DNA of 35,917 nucleotides. Source: Kiloniellaceae bacterium (GTDB taxonomy: Bacteria > Pseudomonadota > Alphaproteobacteria > Kiloniellales > Kiloniellaceae). The stretch is taken from contig WHTV01000021.1 of NCBI GenBank assembly GCA_009377535.1, positions 1 through 35,917 of the forward strand, in the 5' to 3' direction. The position numbers were made by a program, and so were the translations under genes. This document shows, in pieces, positions 1 through 10,900 of the stretch (within the stretch, counting starts at the first letter, position 1; each line of letters starts with the position of its first letter). The notes under the pieces were generated by a model. The model was not told the origin of the DNA and made no database searches. It saw only the letters and a list, made by a program, of their open reading frames with translations.

Positions 1-762
1 CGCCTTCGTCCGCTTCAAGGACCTGGCCGACGCCAAGAAGGACGTCTACGACGAGTGCACGAGGACTTGATCGATGATCTCGAAGCAGGTCTCGCCAGGG
101 CCAAGCAGATCGCCCGGCGGGAGGCACGGCCTGTCGTCCTCCTCGAACACGCCGACCGCTTCAACGATTCGACCTGGGCGCTGCAGCGCCTGGTCGCAGA
201 GGCCGAGGGCCTCGCCGTGCATTGTCCCTATCTCTGGGACCCGCAGACCGCGGCGGCGGCCGTCGCCGCGGGCGCAGGTGCGCGCCTCACCGTCGCGCTC
301 GGCGGCAAGTCTTCCGCGCGCGCCGGCGGGTCTGTCGCAGCCGAGGCGGAGGTGCTCTGGGCCGGCGACAAGGTCTTCACCGGCAGCGGCCCCATGCGCA
401 AGGGCCGGCGCATCGATCTCGGCCCCTCGGCGCTGCTGCGCTTGGGCAGCGTCACCGTCAGCGTGATCTCGGTCTGCACGTCGGCCATCGACCTCGACCC
501 GCTGGAGCAGTTCGGCGTAGACTTTGCCGCGCAGGATATCGTGCTGCTGCGCTCCAAGACCCATTTCCGCGCGGTCTACGAACCGCTGGCCGCCGCCATC
601 GTGATCGTCGATACCCCCGACTGGGGCACCGCGGACCTCACACAGTTGCCCTACCGCCACGCCCGCTCGGGAATCTTTCCCCTCGATCGCCGGGCCGAGT
701 GGCAGGGCACGACCTTTGCGTGCGAAACTGGCAAACTGAAGGCCGGGCAAGGAGACCATTGA
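1..762 (+). CDS. MlrC/M81-family metallopeptidase, C-terminal part, apparently frameshifted
   Basis: This is the 3' part of a gene that enters from the left edge. The readable frame from a GTG at 55 to the TGA at 760-762 gives about 235 residues matching the C-terminal domain of the MlrC (microcystinase C) family: a DP..AA...G.GA...ALGGK segment, a GPM..G....LG.SALLR segment, and a late LLRSKTHFRAVYEPLA segment followed by VDTP. Bases 2-55 read in another frame as AFVRFKDLADAKKDVYDE, the typical family sequence just before this domain, and that frame then stops at 68-70. The two frames join at about 55-63, where ACGAG occurs twice around TGC; removing 8 bases would restore one reading frame. 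The gene is therefore either broken or carries a sequence error. Its stop overlaps the next start (TGATG), so the two were co-translated. Confidence 0.7.
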   Translation, partial: RLRPLQGPGRRQEGRLRRVHEDLIDDLEAGLARAKQIARREARPVVLLEHADRFNDSTWALQRLVAEAEGLAVHCPYLWDPQTAAAAVAAGAGARLTVALGGKSSARAGGSVAAEAEVLWAGDKVFTGSGPMRKGRRIDLGPSALLRLGSVTVSVISVCTSAIDLDPLEQFGVDFAAQDIVLLRSKTHFRAVYEPLAAAIVIVDTPDWGTADLTQLPYRHARSGIFPLDRRAEWQGTTFACETGKLKAGQGDH

Positions 763-1724
763 TGCTGCAGGACAACTACGCCATCGAACTGACGGCGCCG
801 GACATCGCGCCCTATAAGGCCGGCAACACCGGCATCGACTACATCACCCGCTTCGACAGTGGCTCGCCGGGCCCGCACGTGATGATCACCGCCGTTGTGC
901 ACGGCAACGAGCTCTGCGGCGCCATCGCCCTGGACTGGCTGTTCCGCCACGACGTGCGGCCGCTCAAGGGAACGCTCTCCCTCGGCTTCATGAATACCGA
1001 GGCTTACTTGAGTTTCGATCCGAGCAGACCGACCGCCTCGCGCTTCATCGACGAGGATTTCAACCGGCTGTGGACGGCGGCGGTGCTCGACAATCCGGAG
1101 CGCCGCTCCGCCGAGCTGACCCGGGCGCGGACGGTGCGGCCCTACATGGACGGCGTCGACCTGTTGCTCGACATCCACTCCATGCAGCAGCAGACGCCGC
1201 CCCTGATGATGGCCGGGCCGCTGGCCAAGGGTCGCCAGCTCGCCAAGGCCGTCGGCCTGCCGGAGATCGTGGTCACCGACGCCGGCCACGCCGCCGGCAA
1301 GCGCCTGCGCGACTACGAGGGCTTTGCCGACCCGGCGAGCCCGAAGAATGCGCTGCTGATGGAATGCGGCCAGCATTGGGAGGCGGCTTCGGGCCCGCTG
1401 GCGATCCAGACGGCGCTGCGCTTCCTGCTGGTGAACGGCATGGTCGATGCCGACTGGGCGGCCGCGGAGCTGTCGGGCGTCGAGCTGCCGCAGCAGCGCT
1501 TCATCGAGGTCACCGGGCCGGTCACCATCGCCAACGAGGGCTTCCGCTTCGTCGAGGACTACCGCGGCCTGGAGGTGATCCCCCGGGCCGGCAGTGTCAT
1601 CGCCTACGACGGCGACAAAGCCGTCACCACACCCTACGACGACTGCGTGCTCATCATGCCGTCGCGACGGCTCAATCCCGGCGCCTCCGCCGTGCGTCTC
1701 GGCCGCTACGTGGACATCGCCTGA
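762..1724 (+). CDS. Succinylglutamate desuccinylase/aspartoacylase family zinc hydrolase
   Basis: This 320-aa protein of the AstE/AspA (M14-like) family probably cleaves an N-acyl amino acid or related amide; the substrate cannot be read from sequence. Zinc ligands are visible as HGNE (H47, E50) and LLLDIHS (H139), with the family DFNRLW segment at about 99-104 and a candidate catalytic Glu in LLMECGQHWE. The ATG at 762 shares one base with the preceding stop, so translation is coupled to the MlrC-like gene. Pairing two metal-dependent amide hydrolases suggests a small catabolic unit for a modified amino acid or peptide, which is inference. No signal peptide is evident, so it should be cytoplasmic. 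Confidence 0.85.
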   Translation: MLQDNYAIELTAPDIAPYKAGNTGIDYITRFDSGSPGPHVMITAVVHGNELCGAIALDWLFRHDVRPLKGTLSLGFMNTEAYLSFDPSRPTASRFIDEDFNRLWTAAVLDNPERRSAELTRARTVRPYMDGVDLLLDIHSMQQQTPPLMMAGPLAKGRQLAKAVGLPEIVVTDAGHAAGKRLRDYEGFADPASPKNALLMECGQHWEAASGPLAIQTALRFLLVNGMVDADWAAAELSGVELPQQRFIEVTGPVTIANEGFRFVEDYRGLEVIPRAGSVIAYDGDKAVTTPYDDCVLIMPSRRLNPGASAVRLGRYVDIA

Positions 1725-1781
1725 CGCAAGCGTGACCCGAAGCCCCCTGGCGCCCGCCGGCCGGGCGGGGTAAGGGAAGGC

Positions 1782-2387
1782 ATGCTGGACGCGCGCCTTC
1801 GCAAGATCATCGATCCGCCGCTCGATGCCGTGGGGCGGCGACTTGCGCGGCTTGGCGTCACCGCCGACAGCGTCACCTGGACGGGCTTCCTGGTCGGCTG
1901 CGGTGCCTGGGTGATGCTGGCGCTGGGCAGCTATCCCTGGGCGCTGGCGCTGATCCTGCTGAATCGCCTGGCCGATGGCCTCGACGGCGCGGTCGCCCGC
2001 CACAGCCGCATCAGCGATCTCGGCGGCTATCTCGATATCGTGCTCGACTTCCTGTTCTATTCCGGCGTGGTGTTCTTCTTCGCCGTCGGCCGGCCCGAGG
2101 CGGCCCTGCCGGCCGCCTTCCTCATCTTCAGCTTCGTCGGCACCGGCGCCTCCTTCCTCGCCTTCGCCGCGCTGGCCGCCAAGCGCGGTGTTACCACCAC
2201 CGCCAGGGGCAGCAAGTCGATCTACTACCTGGGCGGCCTGACCGAGGGCAGCGAGACCATCGCGCTTTTCATCGCCATCTGCCTGCTGCCCCAGTACTTC
2301 GCCTGGTTCGCCTGGATCTTCGGCGGCCTCTGCTGGCTCACCACGACCGTACGCATCTACATGGCGTTGGAAACCTTCAGGCGCTGA
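1782..2387 (+). CDS. CDP-alcohol phosphatidyltransferase family membrane protein
   Basis: This 201-aa integral membrane enzyme transfers a phosphatidyl or related phospho-alcohol group from a CDP-alcohol. The family signature is complete: D65..D68-G69..A72-R73, then G81...D85...D89, the metal- and CDP-binding residues. Several hydrophobic segments surround it (about 35-62, 88-100, 105-130, 155-185). It begins 57 nt after the hydrolase on the same strand and could be in the same transcript. The acceptor alcohol is not predictable; the short length is like PgsA or archaetidyl-type members. Confidence 0.85.
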   Translation: MLDARLRKIIDPPLDAVGRRLARLGVTADSVTWTGFLVGCGAWVMLALGSYPWALALILLNRLADGLDGAVARHSRISDLGGYLDIVLDFLFYSGVVFFFAVGRPEAALPAAFLIFSFVGTGASFLAFAALAAKRGVTTTARGSKSIYYLGGLTEGSETIALFIAICLLPQYFAWFAWIFGGLCWLTTTVRIYMALETFRR

Positions 2388-2650
2388 ACGGTCGTCACGG
2401 CGGTTGGCCGGCAGGCAAGCACTGTAGCGAAGCCGAAGCTGCGCTTGATCTCAGTGTCGCTGCGCCCGCAATTCAACAACGTCCGCTAGCTTCGCGCGGC
2501 AAGTTCCTGTGTCAAGTCTCTGAGACCGATAGCCTTGACGACATCGACGCCGGATAACGCTCGCTGCCGCTATACACAAGAAAGGTTATTGCAGCGCCAA
2601 GCCGGCGCTGAAGCGCTGGTTCAGCCTTCCGCGCCTTTTGCGTGATGGGC
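2388..2650. other. Intergenic region, no gene recognised
   Basis: About 260 bases lie between the end of the CDP-alcohol phosphatidyltransferase gene and the terminator of the glyoxylate operon. I see no coding frame with a ribosome-binding site, no RNA gene and no convincing terminator for the + strand gene. The small minus-strand frame here has no family features. Confidence 0.5.
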
Positions 2651-2689
2651 CGGCAAAGAAAGAGGCCCGCCGGTGGAGACCGGCGGGCC
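2651..2689 (-). terminator. Rho-independent terminator of the gcl-hyi-glxR operon
   Basis: A perfect 11-bp G+C-rich stem (2664-2674 with 2679-2689) closes a GGAG loop. Read on the minus strand it is followed by TCTTTCTTT. It lies about 40 nt beyond the glxR stop, the right place to end the operon. Confidence 0.85.
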
Positions 2690-2730
2690 GAAGGCAGGCT
2701 CACAGGGATAGGGTTTCGCTTTGGGGGCGG

Positions 2731-3645
2731 CTACTCCGCGGCGGCGGAGGCGGCTTCGTCCTCGGCCACCGGATGGGCGGCCATCAACTCGAGCGCCTTC
2801 ACCATGGCGGAGTGGTCCCAGCCGGATCCGCCGTTGGCGGCGCAGGCGTTGAACAGCTCCTGCGCGGTCGCCGTGTTGGGCAGGCTGACGCCCAGCGCCT
2901 TGGCGCCCTGCAGGGCGAGGTTGAGGTCCTTCTGGTGCAGCTCGATGCGGAAGCCGGGGTTGAAGGTGCGCTTGATCATGCGCTCACCGTGCACCTCGAG
3001 GATGCGCGAGGAGGCGAGGCCGCCCATGAGCGCCTGGCGCACCTTGGCCGGATCGGCGCCGGCCTTGGAGGCGAAGACCAGCGCTTCGCCGACCGCCTCG
3101 ATGGTCAGCGCGACGATGATCTGGTTGGCCACCTTGGTGGTCTGGCCGACGCCGTTCGGGCCGACCAGGGTGATGTTCTTGCCCATCAGGGCGAAGATCG
3201 GCTTGGCCTTCTCGAAGGCGGCGTCGCTGCCGCCGACCATGATGGTGAGCGAGGCCGCCTTGGCGCCGACTTCGCCGCCGGAGACCGGCGCGTCGAGGTA
3301 GTCGCAGCCGAGTTCGTTGATCTTCTCGGCGAAGACCTTGGTCTCGATGGGCGAGATCGAGCTCATGTCGATCACCAGCTTGCCCTTCGAGAGGCCCCCG
3401 GCAACGCCGTTCTCGCCGAACAGCACCGCCTCGACCTGCGGCGTGTCGGGCACCATGATGATGATGATGTCGCTGGCGGCGGCGACCTCTTTGGGGCTCT
3501 TGGCGAGCTTCAGACCCTTCTTGGTCAGCTCGCCGGACGCGGGGGTCTTGTGGATGCTGCTGTGCACCTCGTGGCCGCCGTCGAGCAGATGGCCGGCCAT
3601 GGGGGCTCCCATGATGCCGAGTCCGATGAATCCGATCTTTGCCAT
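2731..3645 (-). CDS. glxR: Tartronate semialdehyde reductase (2-hydroxy-3-oxopropionate reductase)
   Basis: This 304-aa beta-hydroxyacid dehydrogenase reduces tartronate semialdehyde to D-glycerate with NAD(P)H, the last step of glyoxylate assimilation in this operon. The N-terminus is a Rossmann fold starting IGFIGLGIMGAPMA. The substrate-binding segment DAPVSGGEVGA is at about 118-128, and the catalytic lysine sits in GQTTKVANQ (K171, the usual family position). The C-terminal helical domain ends in an Ala/Glu-rich tail. A ribosome-binding site (AAGGAA) precedes the ATG. It is the third gene after gcl and hyi, 39 nt behind hyi. GarR is a close paralogue; the operon context favours GlxR. Confidence 0.93.
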   Translation of the reverse strand: MAKIGFIGLGIMGAPMAGHLLDGGHEVHSSIHKTPASGELTKKGLKLAKSPKEVAAASDIIIIMVPDTPQVEAVLFGENGVAGGLSKGKLVIDMSSISPIETKVFAEKINELGCDYLDAPVSGGEVGAKAASLTIMVGGSDAAFEKAKPIFALMGKNITLVGPNGVGQTTKVANQIIVALTIEAVGEALVFASKAGADPAKVRQALMGGLASSRILEVHGERMIKRTFNPGFRIELHQKDLNLALQGAKALGVSLPNTATAQELFNACAANGGSGWDHSAMVKALELMAAHPVAEDEAASAAAE

Positions 3646-3684
3646 GACTTTCCGTTCCTTTCGCGGTTCTTTGCTGCGCGCGGC

Positions 3685-4482
3685 TTATTCTGCCGCGGCG
3701 CTGGCGGTCAGATGGGGGCGCAGCCAGCCGAGGCCCTCGGAGGTGCCCGCCTTGGGCTTGTATTCGCAGCCGATCCAGCCCTTGTAACCCATGCCGTCGA
3801 TGGCGTCGAAGACGAAGGGATAGTTGATCTCGCCGCTGCCCGGTTCGTGGCGGCCGGGATTATCGGCCAGCTGCATGTGCGCGATCTTCGCCAGGTTCTT
3901 CTCAATAGTGCGCACCAGGTCGCCTTCCATGACCTGCATGTGGTAGATGTCGTACTGGAAGTAGAGGTTGTCGGAGCCGACGGTCTCGATGACCGCCAGC
4001 GCCTGGGCCGAGGTGGAGAGGTAGAAGCCGGGGATGTCGATGGTGTTGATCGCTTCGATCAGCAGCTTGATGCCGGCTTCCTTCGTCTTGCCGGCGGCAA
4101 AGCGCAGGTTCTCGACATAGGTCTCCGCCACCTCGTCCGGATCGACGCCCTCCGGGCGGATGCCGGCCATGGCGTGCAGCTGAGGGCAGCCGAGCGCCTT
4201 GGCGTAGTCGATCGCCTTGCCGACGCCGTCCTGGAACTCGCCGACGCGGTCTGGCAGGCAGGCGAGGCCGCGCTCGCCGGCCTCCCAATCACCGCCCGGC
4301 ATGTTGTGCAGCACCTGGGTCAGCCGGTTGGCCTTCAGCGCATCGACCAGGGCCGCCTTCTCGAAAGCGTAGGGAAACAGGTATTCGACGCCCTGGAAGC
4401 CGTCCTTCGCGGCCGCGGCGAAGCGGTCGAGGAAGTCGTGCTCGCCGTAGAGCATGGACAGATTGGCGGCAAACTTGGGCAT
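3685..4482 (-). CDS. hyi: Hydroxypyruvate isomerase
   Basis: This 265-aa TIM-barrel protein of the xylose-isomerase-like/AP endonuclease 2 superfamily interconverts hydroxypyruvate and tartronate semialdehyde. It begins MPKFAANLSMLY, as family members do. Metal/catalytic glutamates fall in LLIEAINT (E143) and WIGCEYKP (E240), the same numbering as I recall for the E. coli enzyme. A strong AGGAGG site lies just upstream of the start. It sits between gcl and glxR, 97 nt after gcl. The C-terminus has a short Ala-rich tail (ASAAAE), also seen at the end of the adjacent reductase. Confidence 0.93.
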   Translation of the reverse strand: MPKFAANLSMLYGEHDFLDRFAAAAKDGFQGVEYLFPYAFEKAALVDALKANRLTQVLHNMPGGDWEAGERGLACLPDRVGEFQDGVGKAIDYAKALGCPQLHAMAGIRPEGVDPDEVAETYVENLRFAAGKTKEAGIKLLIEAINTIDIPGFYLSTSAQALAVIETVGSDNLYFQYDIYHMQVMEGDLVRTIEKNLAKIAHMQLADNPGRHEPGSGEINYPFVFDAIDGMGYKGWIGCEYKPKAGTSEGLGWLRPHLTASAAAE

Positions 4483-4579
4483 TACAGGGTCCTCCTCGAT
4501 TTCTTGCGACAGCTTACAGGGCCGGGCCGGCCCCGAGTCAATGGCATGGCGGGTGGAAAGACGGTGTCAGCGCCGCGGG

Positions 4580-6382
<1,803 letters not shown>

Positions 6383-6704
6383 CTTCGCTCCTCCACCCCA
6401 GGCGTTCAGCCTGGTCATTGCTTCTTTGGTCCGGCGAAGCAGAGTGCCACCCGGCCTCTGGCGAGTCAATATTTTCGGAATGTTATTCCGTATCGTGGAA
6501 GTTCGAAATAATGTGGCTTGTAACCCGCCGTTTTGCAGGGCTTTCGCCTGCACAAAAATGGAATGGCATCTCAAAAGCGATAGTGCACGGCCAGGGGAAG
6601 TGGCATGCTGACAGCTTGAGACCTTGCCCTCTATGCTGCTCCCGCCCGCAAGCGGGCCGGGCAGGAGGGCCGGGCAGCGGCTGTGAGTGGGGGAGTTTTG
6701 CAGC
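6383..6704. promoter_or_regulatory. Divergent control region between gcl and the iclR-type gene
   Basis: This 322-nt gap separates divergent genes and should hold both promoters. It is more A+T-rich than its surroundings at 6465-6515, where the palindrome at 6476-6490 lies, followed by a TTCGAA palindrome at about 6501-6506. Gcl has its ribosome-binding site at about 6388-6394 and the iclR-type gene at about 6688-6695. No small gene is convincing here. Confidence 0.6.
6476..6490. promoter_or_regulatory. Perfect palindrome, likely IclR-family operator
   Basis: CGGAAT-GTT-ATTCCG is a perfect 6-3-6 inverted repeat. IclR-family operators are typically short palindromes of the form GGAA..TTCC, and this one lies between the IclR-type gene and its likely target gcl. 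Binding by the adjacent regulator is inference. Confidence 0.6.
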
Positions 6705-7562
6705 ATGGCCAGAACAACCGCCAAGACGCGGGAGGCGGGCAAGAGCGCGCCGCACAGGAGCGCGGCCCAGGGCGGCCAGGTGCAGTCGCTCGACCGTGCG
6801 CTGTCGATCCTCGAGCGCCTGGCCGATGCCGACGGCATGACTCTCACGGACCTGGCGCAGTCGGTCGGCTTGGCGCCCTCCACCACTCATCGCCTGCTGA
6901 CCACGCTGCAGCAGCGCCGCTTCGCCGGCTTTGACGAGGACTACGGCGTCTGGGTGATCGGCGTCGCCGCCTTTAACGTGGGCAACGCCTTTTTGCGCAA
7001 CCGCCGGATCGTCAGCCTCGGCCGGCCGGTGATGCGCCGCCTGATGGAAGACGTTGGCGAGACCGTCAACCTGGCCGTCGAGGACAAGGACGAGCTGGTC
7101 TATGTCACCCAGTTCGAAAGCCATGCCCCGATGCGCGCCTTCTTTCGCCCCGGCCGTCGCGCGCCGATGCACGCCTCGGCCGTCGGCAAGGCCATGCTGG
7201 CGGAGCGCGACGAGGCGACCCTGATCGACTACCTGCACAAGAAGGGCATGCCGCGGTTCACTGAAAAGACCATTGTCGATCCGACGACGCTGCGGCGGGA
7301 GCTGGCGCGGGTGCGCGAGCGCGGCTGGGCGGTCGACGACGAGGAGCACACCGTGGGCATGCGCTGCGTGGCGGCGACCATCCACAACGAGCATGGCGAG
7401 GTGATCGCGGGGGTGTCGCTGTCCGGCCCCTCGGTGCGGGTCACCGAAACCCGCCTCGGAGAACTCGGCGCCCGCGTGGTGCAGGCAGCAAACGAGATCA
7501 CCGAGCAAATCGGCGGCTCGGTGCCGCGCTACCGGCGCCAGCAAGGGGCGGAGCGGGCCTAG
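6705..7562 (+). CDS. IclR-family transcriptional regulator of glyoxylate genes
   Basis: This 285-aa protein has an N-terminal winged helix (about 27-88, with [18 protein letters not shown] as the recognition region). The C-terminal IclR effector domain carries the family [12 protein letters not shown] segment and a late [21 protein letters not shown] segment. It is divergent from gcl-hyi-glxR, the arrangement seen for AllR/GclR-type regulators that respond to glyoxylate or allantoin metabolites, so control of gcl is likely but inferred. The ATG at 6705 is preferred over an upstream GTG at 6687 because GGGGGAG lies about 10 nt before it. The first 25 residues are basic and probably disordered. 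Confidence 0.88.
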   Translation: MARTTAKTREAGKSAPHRSAAQGGQVQSLDRALSILERLADADGMTLTDLAQSVGLAPSTTHRLLTTLQQRRFAGFDEDYGVWVIGVAAFNVGNAFLRNRRIVSLGRPVMRRLMEDVGETVNLAVEDKDELVYVTQFESHAPMRAFFRPGRRAPMHASAVGKAMLAERDEATLIDYLHKKGMPRFTEKTIVDPTTLRRELARVRERGWAVDDEEHTVGMRCVAATIHNEHGEVIAGVSLSGPSVRVTETRLGELGARVVQAANEITEQIGGSVPRYRRQQGAERA

Positions 7563-7900
7563 CGGCACCGTGCCGGTGATCGTCGGAGCCGGCCGGCGAC
7601 GACCATTCGGGCAATAACGCTCATGTCTGCTCAGAAAGCGGGCAAAAACACCCACAGTTCACTCAATTGTGTAGTAGAACTCACATTGGCGATGTCTTCT
7701 TTGAGGTTAGTATGGCACTCAAAGGGAGACGCGATTTTGGGACAGTTCTACAATAGCACCACCACTTTTTTGCAAGCGGGGGCGCCGGTGCGACAACAAT
7801 GCCGCAGCGCACCAGGAAACCGAGGCCATTCTCCACACCCGGCGGGACAACTCCGGGATGTGGCGATACGCGGCAATCCGTTCGAACGGAGGCCACTGCG
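7563..7900 (+). promoter_or_regulatory. Intergenic control region upstream of the cyclase-YcaO-TfuA genes
   Basis: This 338-nt A+T-richer stretch lies between the iclR-type gene and the large signalling gene. It holds two inverted repeats, AGTTC/GAACT (7656-7660 and 7677-7681) and CTTTGAG/CTCAAAG (7699-7705 and 7718-7724), then a -10-like TACAAT at 7749-7754. I see no clear -35 at ideal spacing. The ACGGAGG at 7886-7892 is the ribosome-binding site for the GTG at 7901. Promoter and operator roles are inferred from position. Confidence 0.4.
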
Positions 7901-10900
7901 GTGACAGCCGTTCGACGCTGGCTGATGGCGATCGGCCTGGGGGGACTCGCCGACCTCTTCGAGCAGCACGATATCGACCTCGACATCGTCTGCGAGCTGT
8001 CCGAGGAGGATCTGCACAAGCTCGGCCTCACCCTGGGCCAGCGCCGGCGCCTGCTGCGGGCGGCCCAGTCCCTGGCCAGTGCGGGCGCGGCGCCGGCAGT
8101 GGCCCTGACGCCCGGTGCCGGCGGCGAGCGCACGCCCGCCGAGCGGCGTCACCTGACCGTCATGTTCTGCGACATCGTCGGCTCGACGATACTGTCGGAG
8201 CGCCTTGAGGCGGAAGACCTGCTCGACGTGGTGCGCCGCTACCAGGACTTCTGCGCGACGATCATCGGCTCCAACGAAGGCTACATCGCCCGCTTCGTCG
8301 GTGACGGCATTCTGGCCTATTTCGGCTATCCCATGGCCCACGAGGATGCCCCGTCCCATGCGCTGCAGGCGGCCCTGGCCATTACCGAGGGAATCGATCG
8401 GCTGCAACTGCCGCAGGACACCAAGCTGGCGGTGCGCATCGGCATCGCTTCCGGCGTGGTCATCGTCGGCGACCTGATCGGCGCCGGCGCGGCGGTGGAG
8501 CAGCCGGCCATCGGGGTCGCCCCAAATCTGGCCGCGCGGGTGCAGGGCGTCGCCGGGCCCAATGACATCGTGGTGGCCGACGTCACCTACCGGCTGACCC
8601 AGGACACCTTCGCTTTTGAGGATCTCGGCCGGCGCGAGTTCCATGGCATCTCCGATCCGGTGCGCATCTGGCGGCTGATGGGCGAACGCAGCGGCGCCAG
8701 CGAGGCGGCGACCTACGGCCGCTGGTCGCAGACCTCTTTCGCCGACCGCAGCGACCAGCTCGATCTGGCCCGGAGCCAATGGCGCCAGGTGAAGGACGGC
8801 AACGGCCGCGCGCTGATGATCCGCGGTGAGCCCGGCATCGGCAAGTCGCGCTTCGTGCACCAGTTCCTGCGCGAGGTGGACGAGGAGGCCATGGTGCAGT
8901 TCTATCAGGGCAGCCCCTACAACCAGGACAGCCCGCTCCATCCGCTGATCCAGCGTTTTCGCCTGATCGCCAGCATCGACCGCGGCGACAACACGGCGAC
9001 GATCCGTCACAAGCTGGACAAGGTGGTGATCGGCGAGGGACCGGAGCGCGAGGCGCGGCTCGACACCTTCGCCCACCTGCTGTCGCCGGTCTCCATCGAC
9101 CAGCCGCAGTCGCTGACGGCCGCCAAGCAGATTCGCGAACGTACCCTGCAGACCATCGTCGACTATTTCGTTCTGCGCAGCCGCGAGCGGCCGATCATCG
9201 TGGTGGTGGACGATTTCCAATGGCTCGATCCGACCTTCATCGAACTGCTCGACCGCATCATGCATGCCATCCCCGACGAGCGCATCTACGTCATCGGCAC
9301 CACGCGCGAAGGCGTCCACACGCCCTGGGATCAACTGCCCCACGTCACCCAGCTCGAGCTGGGGCGCCTGCCGGTGAAGGACGCCCAGGCTCTGATTGCC
9401 AGCCTCGCCCAGGACACCGTGCTGACCAAGGCGATGATCAATGAGATCGTCGAGAAGACAGACGGCATTCCGCTCTTCGTGGAAGAGCTGACGAAGTCTG
9501 TGGTCGAACTCGATTTCGATCGCTCCACCAAGGAGCGACGTCCGGCGCGCAATGGGCGCTCGGCAATTCCGATTTCACTGCAAGACTCCTTGATGGAGCG
9601 GCTCGATCGCGTCGGCCAGGCGAAGACGGTGGCGCGGGTCGGCGCCGTGCTGGGCCGCTCGTTTTCCCGCGAGCTGATCTCCCGAGTCGGCGATTTTGAT
9701 TCGGCCTATCTCGATTCGGCCCTCACCACCTTGTCCGAAGCCGGGCTGTTCTATCGGGAGATCGACCAGCGCGGTAAGGAGAGCTTCGCCTTCAGGCACG
9801 GACTGGTGCAGGAGGCGGCCTACGATTCGCTGTTGCGGGAGGAACGCCAACGCCTGCACGCTGCGACGGCGCAGGCCCTGCAGCATCTCTTTCCCAAGCT
9901 CGAGGAAGAGCGCCCCGATCTGCTGGCGAACCACCTCTCGGCCGCGGCCAATTACGACGAGGCGGCGCGGCTCTGGCTACAGGCCGGCCGCATCAGCCTG
10001 GCCCAGTCGGCTATCGTCGAGGCGGTTCACCACCTGCGCCGCGGCATCGAGGCACTCGATCGCCTGCCGGAAACATCCGCGGTCCAGGCGCTGCGCCTGC
10101 AGCTGCTGATCCGTCTCGGACCGGCGCTGATCGCCCTGCACGGCCCAGGCTCCAGCGAGGTCGAGGAGATCTACTTAAAGGGCTACGCCTTATGCCGCAG
10201 CCTGCCGGAATCCGAGGATCACTTCCCGGTGTACTGGGGTTGGTGGCGCCGTTCGCGCGACTTCAACGAAATGAACCAGCGCGCCGACGAGCTGCTTGGC
10301 CGGGCTGAGACCCACAAGAATCAAGGGCTGATGCTGCAAGCGCATCACTGCCAGTGGGCCTCGCACTTCAACCGCGGCGATTTCCAAGGATGCCTCGGTC
10401 ACATCGACAGTGGCCTGCAGCTCTACGACAGGGGCGACTATCGTCTTCACGCGACGCTCTACGGCAATCACGACGCGAAGGTCTGCGGCCACGGCGAGCG
10501 CTCGCTGGTCTACTGGCTGCTCGGCAGACCCGACGAGGCTATGGAGTGCGAACGCCTGGCGCAGTCCTGGATGGAAACCCTGTCCCATGGCGGCACCTGG
10601 ATGCACCACAAGGACATCGCCATCATGCACCGCCTCTACCGCCGCGACGCGGCAGAGGTGCTGCGCCTCGCCGAGGAGATAATCGCCTTTGCCGACGAAC
10701 AGGGATTCACCGATCATCGCGCCAAGGCGCTGGTCTTTGCCGGCTGGGCGCATGCCCGCCTGGGCAATCCCTCCAAAGGCTTGACCGAGATCCGCGAAGG
10801 CCTGGAGCGCCAGAAGGCTATCGGAACTCAGGAGGACTTTCCGATCTACTACGACATGTTCGCCGAGGTGCTTGCGCTGAACGGCCGCATCGACGAGGCT

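Noticed and set aside
651..2003. 450-aa minus-strand frame opposite the AstE-like gene
   Set aside because: It is the antisense of a clear zinc hydrolase with intact motifs, and its own translation has no domain features.
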